Source: Microbotryum silenes-acaulis (Eukaryota > Basidiomycota > Microbotryomycetes > Microbotryales > Microbotryaceae). Taken from it: DNA of 64,000 nucleotides. Position 1 is the stretch's first letter. Every line of letters starts with the position of its first letter. Location: the NCBI GenBank assembly GCA_003665825.1, contig QPFY01000006.1, positions 1 through 64,000 on the forward strand, in the 5' to 3' direction. The notes beneath the pieces were generated by a model that was given only the letters and a program-made list of their open reading frames with translations, made no database searches and was not told the origin of the DNA. Both the position numbers and the translations under genes were made by a program. Below are positions 47,716-58,930 of the stretch, one piece after another.

Positions 47716-50700
47716 TCACGATGCCGAAGGGTTCTCGATGGCGGATCGCAGCCGGATGTCCCTCGAGCTCGCGCCGACAAATACGGTGAAGTCACCCCTG
47801 GGTACCTTCCAAGACTGTAAGGCGACGTCCCAGATCGAGAAAGCCTTACGGTTCAATTTGATCGTGACTGTCGAGCCCGTCCTGTTCTTGAGAAACGTTC
47901 GAGCAAAGTCGCGGAGCACTTTTGGGGGCTCTTGAGCGCTCGAAGGGAATGCGAGGTAGACCTGTGAGACCTCGGCGCCATCGACCGGACCGCGGTTGGT
48001 GACTTGGTATGTGATGCAGTAGAACTCGTCGTAGAGGTTCGACTTGGTGGTACTTCCCCCCTGGGACAGCGCCGTCACGCTCAGTGCCGAATAGCGGAAC
48101 GTGGTGTATGACAACCCAAAGCCGAACTCGAAGCGAGGCGCGATGGACTTGGCGTCGAACCAGCGATAGTCGATGAAGAGACCCTCACTGTAGGTGATTT
48201 GCGGGACTGCCATGCTCGATTTGTCTGAAGGTTAGTAGTCGACGTCATCAGCGACATGCATGGGCAACTAAAGACCTCTCGCTAGCACATTGGACTTACA
48301 AAGCACGTCAGCCGCATAGTCACTCCTTTTCTTGCCAATGGTGTACGGAAGCCTTCCCGAGGGGTTGACGTCGCCAAACAGGACGTCGACGAGGGAGTTG
48401 CCCGACTCCTGTCCCTGGAGGCCTGCCAACACGACCGCGGTGATGTTCTTGTTGTCGATCCATGACTCCATATCGATTGCGCCAACCGAGTGGATGACAA
48501 CAATGACGTCCGAACACACACTGGCGACCTTGGAGATGAGCTGATTGCCGTTCTGCCACAACTCGAGGTTGTTACGATCGCCTTGATTACTATTGACAGT
48601 GAGGTAACCTTCTCCCGAGTCCGAAGCGACAAAGACAAGGCACTTGTCCACCGAGCGTGCGAGACGCTGGATCGCGCTCGTAGCGTTGTTGTCCAGCACA
48701 GAGGAGATGGAGGTTTTGGGGTTCGTCTGACCGAGCTTGTAGCGAATGGCCGACAGGGGATCGACGAGATAAGGGAAGTTCACAGTTCCTGCGGGCCGGC
48801 GATGGGAAGGATAAAGTCTTCGTCAGGGATTATGATCACCAAAGACTCGTTGTAGCTAAACAGAGCACTCACCACTGCCCCAACCCATAGCGAGTGTGCC
48901 ATCAAGTCCGCTGCGGTCCGGAAATTCATTAGGGCCATTCTTGGCAGGTCCAGCGCTGAGGGGAAGCGCGAAGAGGTCCGTCAGTAGGCGAGCCCTCGAG
49001 ACGAGCATCGCGCACAGCTAGCACTCACTCGGCACCAAAGATGCCTACGCTTTTGAGATGGCTAGCCTTGAGCGGCAGGGCGTTGGCAATATTCTTGAGC
49101 AAGATGTTCGAGGCAGCACCGATCTCTCGGACGAGCTTGTTGTGGTCCGACGAGACGTTGACGTGCGAGTTGACGAGACGACGATTACTATCGTAGGTGT
49201 CCAAGGTGCTGCAAATTGGACAAAACACTCAGGGGGAGGAAGGTTACTATCCGTTCAGTAAATCAGGCTCACAATGCGGAAAAATTGATGTCCGGGTAGT
49301 CCTTCGAATCCTGTCCCAACTGGTAGTAAGCGGCCATGGCTGCGCAGGGAACAAAACCGGGAGAGGGCGTAAGTACAGCTTGTCGAGGGTCCTCCCTTGA
49401 TTCAATAAATGCAGGACTTGTTAAAATACTTCGAGTGACGGCGTCCTTGACTCGAGCGAGGGGTACGGATCCGTTGTTGACGGCTTTGACGAGCTCGGCA
49501 CCCCAGTAGCTAGTGTTCGATTTGGCGGGATTCTGCTGGTTGTCCAACCCCTCGGTGTAGGATCGGAAGCCTGCAGAAGAGATAGGTCTTCCGTATGTAT
49601 AAGAAGCTTTCGATACACACGAAAGATATCTACTGACCTGGCATCGACATGTCCAGACCCGCAAGCGCACTGCTGACGCCGCTCGTCTGTGCCGCCCAAT
49701 CCGAGACGACGAAGCCATGGAACGCCAGGTCTTGCTTGGCGAGCTTGTTCATCAGGTACGAGTTTTCGCAAGCGTGCGTCTGGTTGATACGGTTATACGA
49801 GCACATGATCGATCCTACACCGGCCCGGATCGATTCGGAGAAAGGGTGGTTCTGAGGGCACATCGATGAATCAGAAAAGGACACCGGTCAGCTTTGACTA
49901 TTTGGAGCGCTCGAGAGACTTGCAGTGAAGCAGACTCACGTATACTTCGTGCATGACTCGATCATCGATATTGCTAGATGATGTAATAGCCCCCGATCCT
50001 CCTCGGTAGTGCTCTTGCTCGTTGGCGATATAATGCTTGGCACACGCGATCACACCGGTGCTCTGGATGCCCTTGATCGTCATCGCGGCACCGAATCCGG
50101 CCAGGTAGGGATCGCCACCGAAGCCTTCCCAGTTGCGACCGGCCTCGGGGGCACGTGCAAGGTTCATCATAGGGGAGAGTGCGACGTTGACCCCCTGCGA
50201 TAAGAAAGCGGGTGCAAAGTTCCAAGTGTCAGCACCATCCGCACTCGCCGCCGATGGAGAGGGAGGGATCTAGAAAAGTGGATGGACACTCACTTTTCCT
50301 CGGAATTCACTGCCCATCGCCGCTCCTCGCTTGTACATCAAATCTTTATCTGCGAAGCCCAAACAGCTGGACGTCAGTCTCGGGCACTATCACGGTGGGT
50401 TAAAATCGTAACACGGCTCACCCCAAGTCGCAGCAACGTTGATGCTAAAGTAAGATGGGATGCGACCCTGTCAGTCGCACGATCACATTCGAACACAGTA
50501 GGGTTAGTGAGACGTTGTTCCAACTCACGCGGCAGGGAATGCTGACACGCCATCGGTGGATCGAACGCCGAGCGGCGAATCTTGAAAGCAAATTCTGCGT
50601 GCGCCGACCGTGCAGGCCTTTGTCAGCCAAGTGCTCCGAGCTTCTTCCTTTGAGCAGTGAAGCCATTTCACCCCGTAAAGTTGAGTCGAGTGACATCGCC

Positions 50701-51217
50701 GGTCTGGCCAATACAGCGCCCGTGAGAGCCCTGGCCGGTCGTAAGGTTGACGAGCTCTTCGAGATTCAACTGGTTGACAAAGGCGCGAGCTTTGCGGATC
50801 GCTGAGCTCCACTCTGCCGAAGGCTGGGCGTCGATTTTCGGTGTAGGGACATCTGTGCATGAGAAACGACTTGTCGTCAGTTTTCGGCTAAAATCTCGAC
50901 AGATTGCCCTCGACGCTCAAACGCTCGGACCCACATATTTGCGAAATGCTGGAATGCAAGAGGCGCGCAGTCGCACGAGTCGTCAATTGCGGAACCCGAG
51001 CACGAGCCGACGAACCTACACGCCGGACGTACTATTGTCCATAGCCAGCGGGGGCTGCATCAGGTTTGCCGTTCTGTACGGATCTCCTGACGAGCCGGCG
51101 GGTCTCGAAGCGAGAGGCAGAGGGCGAGTTGTCACCGCGATCATTACCGACAGCAATGGGAGACGCGCGGCCGGTGCACGTGATCGCGAGGAGACCAAAC
51201 ACCACGGAGGCCCTCAT
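47716..51217 (-). CDS. Secreted GH3 beta-glucosidase
   Basis: This is a glycoside hydrolase family 3 beta-glucosidase, which removes terminal glucose from cello-oligosaccharides or glucosides outside the cell. The start at 51217 gives a secretion signal (MRASVVFGLLAITCTGRASP). Later exons give NQLNLEELVNLTTG, GRCIGQTGDVTRLNFTG, then CFQDSPLGVRSTDGVSAFPA. Next come GRNWEGFGGDPYLAGFGAA, CAKHYIANEQEHYRGG, GSIMCSYNRINQTHACENSY and the nucleophile motif GFVVSDWAA near 49697-49723. The C-terminal sandwich (VVIHSVGAIDMESW; GQESGNSLVDVLFGDVNPSG; GRLPYTIGK) and the fibronectin III-like end (FGFGLSYTTF; PPKVLRDFARTF) complete it. An apparent TGA at 50668-50670 falls inside an intron (50595-50671) that joins TG-ICFQ in phase. 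About ten introns are needed. The exon 1 to 2 junction is uncertain. Confidence 0.9.
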
Positions 51218-52266
51218 GATCGCGGAATCAGAATCGGAGTCGTGGGTGGTGTGGACGTGGTGTAGAGGAAGCAGGAAGCGAAAGGGGATTAAGACCGGGC
51301 CATTACTCAATCCATCAACCGGAGAAACCGATGGTGTAACCGAAACAGGGTGAGTACCTACCTAGTAGGTCCGGATGCCGTCAGGGCTAAAGCCGAGTAT
51401 ACAAAGTGTACCCTTTTTAGTCGCTCTAGCGCGATCCATAGCGCGCGGCGGAGTTTTCTGTTAGCTCGGGGCCTCCACACAACCTCCCCGTCCCCGCACA
51501 CGGCCCCTGCGCAAGCCCTGCAACTTTCTTTTTCCACACTGACACCGGTGCATTTCCTGCACATCACGTGCTCTTAAGCTCATCGATTCGCACGCTTGAC
51601 GTGAACGTTATTTTGTTGGCGTAAGCGTCATCGATCTCAAAAATAGATACCTACAGGCCCAGCCCGGTGTTGGTGGGGCAGGGTGGGGCAAGCTTGATCA
51701 GCATCGCAAACCGCGAGCCATGGCTCGCCGCGACCCAGCGAGGCAGCCGGCATTTCATACGGTAGCGCCGGGACTTTCTTCCTCCGGCAAGTTTCCGCTC
51801 GGGTTGATTTTGGAAGAAAGGGGGTTCATCTTGGCAGTCAGTCCCCTCTGGTTAAACGCTTTCTGTTTCAGCTCCGATGTAAAGGGGGGCCATGCGTTCA
51901 GGAGGTAAAGTGGTCGAACTAGCCTAGCAACGAACATTCAGGGACCAAAGTTGTCGACAAAACAGCACCTCGTCGGCGACGGGATTGAACCGAATCTCCC
52001 GAGAAAGGCCATTCGCCTCGAAAATAGTACGAACTACCACCTGATCTCAATAACGGGAGCAATGGTCCAGCGCTCTTGCTGTAGGCATTGAAGCTGCCGC
52101 GAGTGATGCCCAGCAGGCCGGCCCAAGTTCCGGGGAGACCGCGAAAACCTTGACTCCCTATTGTCACTCACACTCTTTCGCATTACGAGTGCTATACTGC
52201 TACACGTATCGGAACAAAGGAATACCAAAACACATCCGAGGAGCGAGAACCCATATACAGACAAAC
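51218..52266. other. 1-kb gene-free spacer
   Basis: It holds the GH3 5' side and the 3' side of the glycosyltransferase-like gene. No gene is recognised. Confidence 0.45.
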
Positions 52267-54520
52267 TCAGGCCCGTGTGGGGTGGATCATGTGGTGGTGG
52301 CCATCGTCTTGGATCCCAATCGCTTCCCACATTTGTACTGCCCAGGGCTTGAAGAAGAACCGAGTATCGAGTGCTCGCCTGTAAATTCCGACGAGGAATC
52401 AGATGAAGGGAAAAAAAGGACGAGCATGGAGCTGTGCTAGGATCAAGCCTGAAGCAGGACTCACATCCGACCTCCGACATGTTCGCCTTCTGAGTCAACT
52501 GGTCCCAGCGCTGAGTCCGCTGCGCCCAACCTTTTAGGATCAACAGACAAGCTTCAGGGGTCAGTATGCAAGAGCTACCACACCATGTTGTAGAAAGATA
52601 CTCACAGCAGCGCCAATTGACCCAGATTGCTCCCCATCGTCAGCACCGCCGCGTCTACTTCTTTCGCCATGATGAAGAGGGCCCTAACGAGGCCGCGCCT
52701 ATGCGCCACGCGGGACTTCATGCCCATCTGGATGAAAGTCGCTTGTTTGAATGAGGCAGGCTGTGGCACATTCAGAGCGGGAGGACGATCGTATTGGAAA
52801 GGAGGTGCGATGGGATCGCCGGCGATTCTGTCTAACACGTCGTCTTCGGCCGGCATGATAATTGCGCGAGGTTGCTTGTTGCGGGGGAAGCGGCGGGCTT
52901 TGGACAAAAGAGGGTACCCCGACTTTGGACTCGCAGGAGAGTCGACTAGGCGGTCATACAAGTCGTGCATAACCTCCAAGTGCGCAGTCAGATTCCCACT
53001 GTGGATGAGCAAAGAAGTCAGCCTGGGCTCGACCGGTAGCGATTGAGTGAAATACCCACAAACTGTTCTGTACGTTAACGACGTCTATGCTGGCATTGAA
53101 CTCCCTGACTTTGTCACCCAGTCGGACCTGGACAGCGATGGTAGGGTTATCGCCTCCAATCCCCATCATCGCCTTGACCCTCTCGATGGCGGCCCGGATT
53201 TCCGGTACAGGCTTCCGCAGACGCTGAACGGTCTTGGCATGCGCATTGAACGAGCTCCTCATCGGTGGTGGCGACGTTTCAGGCGCCGGCAGCACTGAAG
53301 GAGGGGTGCGACCGCCAAACTCGAGGTCGTACAATCGATGCAGTCCATCGATTTCACCGTCAAGGAAAAGTTTTTGCTCCAAGTCGTCCATAGCTTCGGA
53401 GTCGTCAAAGTTCATCACGATGCGATCGGCTTGTTCTCATCCCTTGGAGCCAATTCGGCTGGCCAATGTCTCGTCGTACCAGCCGGAAGGAGGAACGCAG
53501 TCGATGGTGTAAGGCTCAAAGTAGTATTCGTACCGTCCGTATATCCTGGGAAAGAACGGGTCGCAGAGTATTGTGAATGAGGTGAAGGTACACGAGAAAT
53601 TTGGCTTCGAACCGAGCTCACTAATCGTCTTTATTGACGAGTAGGACGGCCCCAAGTCGCTCGGCGTATGTCGCCGCTCGGATCTGCAAGAGCCTCGCAG
53701 ATGCTAATTTAGCCAAGATCCATCGTCCGAAGTATACAGCTACGTACAAGAAAATGAAGGCTCCCTCCCCACCCAACGACGTGTTCGATCCTGTAGGTCA
53801 CAATCTTCTTGCACAAACGACTCGGGTCGTCCGACAAGCGCCACGCCGAGAATCGTGGATCCGTCGTATTATCGAGAACGCTCGTCGATTCGTCAAAGGG
53901 GAGTGCTATCGGGCGTATGACTTTAGATGCAGGGTGCAAGTCCCGAAACGGAATCTCGAGTGGCACGACCGAAGTGTGCTTGCCGATCCTCTGGCGCACT
54001 ATTTTCGTCAAGTCCGCGGACCCAACCAACATTGCTGCGAGGACGACGCTGAGCACAGCCAACAGGACAAGAGTGAACTTGACGCAATGCGAATCTAACG
54101 ACGGCGAGTCTGAATCCTCGATACTCTTTTCATTGAGCCAGTCATGTGCCTGTGGGACGCGACCCGGAGAAGCGCAAGGATTAGTCTCGCACAGGCGCGT
54201 GGGGGTTCTGCACGCGGATCCGACGCGCCGGCGGCGGCTTCGAGTCAGGAGTAGATCGGCATGCGGAAGAGCTTACCCGAGAAGAAGTGGTACCCAATCC
54301 TCCCACTGTCCTGCGGAAAAGGCTGCTGTTGTCACTCGTTGTTGTAAAGGCGAAGGTGCATACGTCCTCTCATGCTCGTGATCATCCTCACTCGTCCGCG
54401 CGCTCGGGATCGAAGGCGTCGAAGGAGGAACACCGGCTCGGTCAAGTCCGCCTCCGGATCCAACAGGAGCTCATAAGTTGAGTGCTGATGCGCACGAAGG
54501 GCCCGAGTTGAAGGATCCAT
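52267..54520 (-). CDS. Type II membrane glycosyltransferase-like (fucosyltransferase-type fold)
   Basis: This is a probable Golgi glycosyltransferase. The start at 54520 gives a cytosolic N-terminus (MDPSTRALRAHQHSTYELLL), then in phase after an intron AHDWLNEKSIEDSDSPSLD and one membrane anchor (KFTLVLLAVLSVVLAAMLVG). The lumenal part has IRAATYAERLGAVLLVN, FPRIYGRYEYYFEPYTIDCV and a nucleotide-sugar-type loop AVQVRLGDKVREFNA. Next are AIIMPAEDDVLDRI and AAVLTMGSNLGQLALL. The VxVRxxDK and S/GSNxGxL pair recalls GT23-type (alpha-1,6-fucosyltransferase) enzymes. The end reads RFFFKPWAVQMWEAIGIQDD and on to a TGA at 52267-52269. The exact family and sugar are inference. Confidence 0.6.
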
Positions 54521-54942
54521 GGAGTCCGACGATAGGAAGCTCGTATCCAGCGATCGGAGACTCGGTTCATGCGCGGGTCAAGGATCAGTAGAACAAGCCT
54601 TGCCGATCCGAGTCGTCGCGTGAACCCGTCGCGCGTCGCGACGCTTTCGCAGACTTTCGCGGAGCTCGTGCACGTGACTTTGCCTGACGATCTTGACCTC
54701 AATCGAGCGGCGTCGGACAGGCAGCTTTCATGGAGCTACGGAGGGGTTTCTAAAAAGCCCTCCCTTCAGTCCTACTTTCTATCCGTTTCCTTGATGCCTC
54801 ATAGACCATCTCTTGGCTTTCCCTTTGGCGAAAGGAGGTACCGGCGCCTCCTAAAGATTTGAGCAGCCTCCGGACTCTCTTCGGCGGCATCGACTGTGCA
54901 TGGCGCGTGTTGGTGCTAGTGGTGTTACAACAGTCAAAGACC

Positions 54943-55962
54943 TCAGACTACGCAATCACTCGGTATCTTCACTAAACTTTCGGAATCACCCGGTATCTTC
55001 ACTGAACTTTCGGCAACCAGCGGGTTCCCCACACCGTAGTAGACCCTCCGCCCCACTTCGGTGACGATCCAATCGAGTCCTTTCCAAATCCTCGGATCGC
55101 CGGGCCTACTTGCCTCGCTAGATGCAACACTTACCGCAGGCTCTAGTCGAGCCGAGCAAGGCATAATGGTCGAAGTATGTGATCGAAGGGAGCAGAGTTC
55201 CAAAGCCTGCGGTCGCGGTCGACGAGGATTACGGGCAAATGAATCAGCATGTGGGGGGGTGGGGGGTCTGGTAGAAACGGTCCCTACATCTGCGATTTCC
55301 TCGGACGTCAAGGCGCCCGAGATGTCTTGCTTGTTCGCGAGGACCAAAAGAGATGCACCTGCGAGCCTCTACAAGAACGCAACCGGACCCCAGAGTGAAA
55401 TTAAGCCGGCGAATGCAATGTTGTTCCCACCAAAAGGACGGACCTCTTCTCGAAGCAACTCGTGCAATTCATCCCGACAATCTGCCATCCTTTCCCGATC
55501 ACTCGAATCAACGACCCAAATGACGGCGTCCGTGACTTCGAAGTAGTTGCGCCAATACGGGCGCAAGGACGATTGACCACCGATGTCCCCTGTTTTGGGA
55601 AAAGGCGATACGTCAAGCGCCGAGACGAAGGGGAGCAAGCGAAGTCAGTGCACTACTTGACCGTCGGATGAGATTTTTGCGCGTACAGATGTTGAGGGTG
55701 TATCCGATATGAACAATCGTGCGGATGTTGAAGCCAAGGGTCGGGGAGATGAGCGAAATGTCCTCGCCGAGCAAACGCCGTACGATCGTCGTCTTGCCCG
55801 CGTTATCGAGTCCACTGAATGAAAGAGATCATCGAGTGAGCTGGTGGGCAACGACACGGCCTAACGAAGTCGAGAGGCACGGAGAGGAAGTACGCACAGG
55901 CAGAGTACACGGATCTGACGTTCCTTGAGCCGAGTCTTGCGGATGATCGTCAGCAGACCCAT
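54943..55962 (-). CDS. ARL2: ARF-like small GTPase Arl2
   Basis: Arl2 (Alp41 in fission yeast, Cin4 in budding yeast) works with tubulin cofactors in microtubule assembly. The start at 55962 gives [20 protein letters not shown], with the Arl2-type N-terminal helix rather than a myristoylated one of the Arf kind. The P-loop GLDNAGKTT, switch [11 protein letters not shown] and switch [22 protein letters not shown] follow. The DVGGQ motif reads DIGGQ, as in some homologues. After that come [19 protein letters not shown], the base-binding [14 protein letters not shown], the SAR/SC-A region and [15 protein letters not shown]. About four introns are needed. The tail is extended by a tandem duplication of 30 bp (10 residues). 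The divergent neighbour starts 178 bp away. Confidence 0.92.
54961..55013 (-). repeat. 30-bp tandem duplication in the ARL2 coding end
   Basis: Units CGGTATCTTCACT(A/G)AACTTTCGG begin at 54961 and 54991 and encode [10 protein letters not shown] and [10 protein letters not shown] at the C-terminus. Confidence 0.8.
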
Positions 55963-56140
55963 CGCAAAGAGAACGGAATGATTGCGATGCGATGAACAAG
56001 CAAGAAGGAGAGAGCGCGTGACGTGGCGCCGCCTCCAATTTCCGAGTCTCGCGCCGCGACGCGCCAAAGCTCCGCCATTTGCAACAGCGTGTCTCTCGCT
56101 CCGTGCTCCCGAACTCTCATCCCACAGTCCCGAGCAAGAG
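55963..56140. promoter_or_regulatory. Short divergent promoter, ARL2 / ERI1-like
   Basis: Only 178 bp lie between the two start codons, so the core promoters must overlap or adjoin. CAAT-like and purine-rich stretches are present, but no definite site was found. Confidence 0.45.
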
Positions 56141-56819
56141 ATGGCCACGAAAAAGAAATCGCGGTCCAGAGTCGCTTCCATCACCAACAACGCATCCAGC
56201 ATCCAGCTCCCTCCCCTGCCTTCCAGCCTGTCTGCACCAGGTCCCGCCTCGACCCCTCGGATCGAGCATGAACCTCCGCCCTTCTCGCTCGACCAGCTCG
56301 GGTCCATGCTGGACCAAGAACAAGACGATCCTCATCTCCGGCCCCACATCAAGAGGAGTGGCTCTTCCAATCCGGGACTCCGGTACGACTATGCTGACTC
56401 ATCCGGCGAGGACGACGAGGACGACCAGTCGACGACGGTCGAGGTCGTCAATTACGAGATGATGTACTGGGGCTACGGCCTCGTCATCACATGTACGACC
56501 TGCTTCATCATTGGAACTTGGTCCATGTTCATCGCACCCTTTGTGGGTCCATACAACAACAAGGTTAGTGTTCTATCCGACTTCCCGAGGTGGACTCAGC
56601 TCTGATCGGACGGGCTCTATTTTTAGATCCTCGACGCCATGGCCAATGACACGCACTACAAGTACCTCTTTGTCTTTCTCGTCCCCGTCACGCTCTACAC
56701 CGTCATCATAAACTGGTGGGGTCTCAAAGTCAGTCGGGTTCGGTCTAGCTCCCTGCTCGGTTAACGTTGGCTCATCCAGCATTCTCTCGACTTGCGCACA
56801 GATTTTCCGACATGCTTGA
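56141..56819 (+). CDS. ERI1: PIG-Y/Eri1-like subunit of GPI-GlcNAc transferase
   Basis: This is a small subunit of the ER complex that starts GPI-anchor synthesis by adding GlcNAc to phosphatidylinositol. Three exons (56141-56563, 56627-56728, 56802-56819) give 180 residues: a Ser/Pro-rich cytosolic N-terminus (MATKKKSRSRVAS), an acidic stretch, a first membrane segment (MMYWGYGLVITCTTCFIIGT), a loop, a second segment (YKYLFVFLVPVTLYTVII), and the end NWWGLKIFRHA. The last exon of 18 nt restores the family-typical closing W-x-G-x-K-x-F-R-H motif, as in PIG-Y (MGIKLFRH). The assignment rests on topology and that end; the N-terminal extension is long for the family. Confidence 0.75.
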
Positions 56820-57169
56820 CGCCGTAAGCGCAGATTCGGACCCTTCTCGCACGAATGTACACTCTCTATATTGTTGCTTGTACTACTGCTATCGCAAAGA
56901 CCCCGACTCGATTTTCAAACGGCAGCGCTATTACCGCGTCGCTGTAAGGCGGGGCGGGCGCCTGGGCACTCTTAGTCTCTCCTCAGCGACTAACGTAGAG
57001 TGTCCAGTGTCAATCCTACGCACTTTGGTCCTGTGATCTTATCGTTGTCGCTCCGGTGTAATACACCTACACTTTTTCCTTCACATCGGTCAAAGACGCA
57101 CGCCCCAACGTGCGCCAGCGACACCCCAACGGAACGAACGAAAGGCCCTACGAACGATAACAGACGACC

Positions 57170-57700
57170 ATGGCGCGTGGCAGGAACACCGAAGCGGCAC
57201 CGCCACCCGCGTCAAACCAGCAAGACCAGACTGTCGAGTCGAGCTCAGACGAGGAGCGGGTACCGACGATGCCCAAGGGCCTGAAGCTCATCGCATTCAA
57301 GTTTGCGAACAGCCCGCTCACCCTGGCATCGATCCGAGCGTTCCTGACCGACATGGACAACCTGTTCATGCGACATGGCGTGTCAGATATGGCGTTTCAG
57401 ATCATGTTCATACAGAGCCATGTCGAGCATGACCACCTCAAGCACTGGCTGGTGTCGTCGACGGAAGACCACACGTGTGGGACGAGTTTAAGGTCGCGAT
57501 GGTCCGGAAGGCACTGCCATTGGACTTCGCCTTCGACACGGAGAAACAGATCCGGCACTCCAAACAACGCAACACGGACCACCCCACGTGGGCATCGGGA
57601 CTTCAGCTCGGGCAGGCGGCTCTCAGTGACGCGGAGTTCATCAAGGTCTTACTGTTCAACATGGACACCCAGCTGAGCGTGGTACGGCGGCAGAACGAGC
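57170..57700 (+). pseudogene. Gypsy gag remnant
   Basis: The frame from 57170 (MARGRNTEAAPPPASNQQDQ) shows a gag N-terminus without a zinc knuckle. The reading frame changes near 57470, where the next frame gives [20 protein letters not shown]. It ends in an inverted duplication. Confidence 0.65.
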
Positions 57701-57803
57701 TGAAGTCCCGATGCCCACGTGGGGTGGTCCGTGTTGCGTTGTCTGGAGTGCCGGATCTGTTTCTCCGTGTCGAAGGCGAAGTCCAGTGGCAGTGCCTTCC
57801 GGA
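57503..57803. repeat. Inverted duplication of 108 bp within gag
   Basis: 57503-57610 and 57696-57803 are inverted copies that differ at only about two positions. They share TCCGGAAGGCACTGCCA and GGACCACCCCACGTGGGCAT. The spacer is 85 bp. An RNA crossing this would form a long hairpin. Confidence 0.9.
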
Positions 57804-58260
57804 CTGTTCTCGCAGCACGGCCGGAAATGTCGAACTACAAGCTCAAGCTGAACCCGGACGACAAGATGCACAATGTTTTTCATGTGTCCAAGCTGCGGCG
57901 TTGGGTAGCAAACGATTGAAAGGCCATTCCGGGACGCCATGCAGCCCATCCAGCGGCAATCATAGTGCAGGGAAACGAGGAATGGGATGTGGGGGAAAGG
58001 GAAAAGGAAGAAGTTTTTGGTGAAATGGAAGGGATGGGCGGACAGCGACAACACTTGGGAGCCTCGATCGCATCTGGAGGAAACGGCAGCGTTAGATCAG
58101 TGGGAGAAGGAGAACCGGGAAGGGGGACAAGGACAGAAAGGGGAGAGTGCAAGGACGGGAGAGGGTTTGGAATATGTAGGTGGTGGAGAGTGTAAGGCCC
58201 GTGCGCCTAACCCTTATAAGTTCTCTCAAAGGTCTAAAGGAAAGAGAGACTATCCAAAGG

Positions 58261-58930
58261 TACCGTGACAAGCCATTCAAACGAGAGGAGAGCAAGTTGT
58301 CTCAGTTGTGGGCATGGCGGCGCACCCCTCACATAACTTCCCAGTTTCGTAGCCCGCTTCTCTTTTCCTTTTCTGCTACTCGACTCGTCGAAGCTCACAT
58401 CATTGTTCTCGTACCTCGTCCTCGTCTCTGTTAAGAAGTGCTTGAATGAGAAGGAAAGGAAGAGAAGAGAGGACCCGATCGCAACGCTTTTGTACGAAAC
58501 CCGGTCACACAGTCAGCCCCAAGTTCGGTGCCGGCTCCGGGCCGAGCTCGGAAAAAAACGAACACCCATTACCGCATGGTCAAGGTAAGACTTCGGACGT
58601 TTCACTTAAACCCGAGATCAGTGCATCAATGAATACCCAAGTATCTCATACGAGTAAACCCACACACGGTCGGATATTCAGTAGCGACGAGGCCCGGGAA
58701 ACCGAGTTCTCGGTGGTGGCCCCTGTGCAAAACAAGGGGGGGCCCTCGCGTCTTGCAGCTGCGTACGATCAAGCATAAGGTCCGCTTCCGAGTAGCAAAC
58801 AACACGCTCCCGATACTCTCACCTGGCGAGCACCACCCATCAGCCCGTTACCCCGTGCAGCGAACGAAAACGGGAAAACATCAAAACCCACCGGGCTTGC
58901 TCAACATTGCAGCCCGCCAACCCAACGGCG
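58261..58930. other. Gene-free spacer after the gypsy relic
   Basis: No gene is seen. The part up to about 58440 is likely remaining LTR sequence. Confidence 0.45.

Larger units (their letters stand above)
57000..58260 (+). mobile_element. Collapsed Ty3/gypsy chromovirus element
   Basis: A gag-like start (57170 onward, SSSDEERVPTMPKGLKLIAF, then FLTDMDNLFMRHGVSDMAF) is joined almost directly to the last part of integrase. The latter reads [20 protein letters not shown] (about 57838-57900) and, in another frame, the chromodomain [19 protein letters not shown] (about 58005-58065). Protease, reverse transcriptase and RNase H are absent. TGTAAGG at 58193 and at 56946 may mark LTR starts, but I could not define LTRs. 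It is a deletion derivative. Confidence 0.75.

Noticed and set aside
50668..50670. In-frame TGA in the GH3 gene
   Set aside because: A normal GT-AG intron (50671 to 50595) removes it and joins two conserved GH3 blocks in phase.
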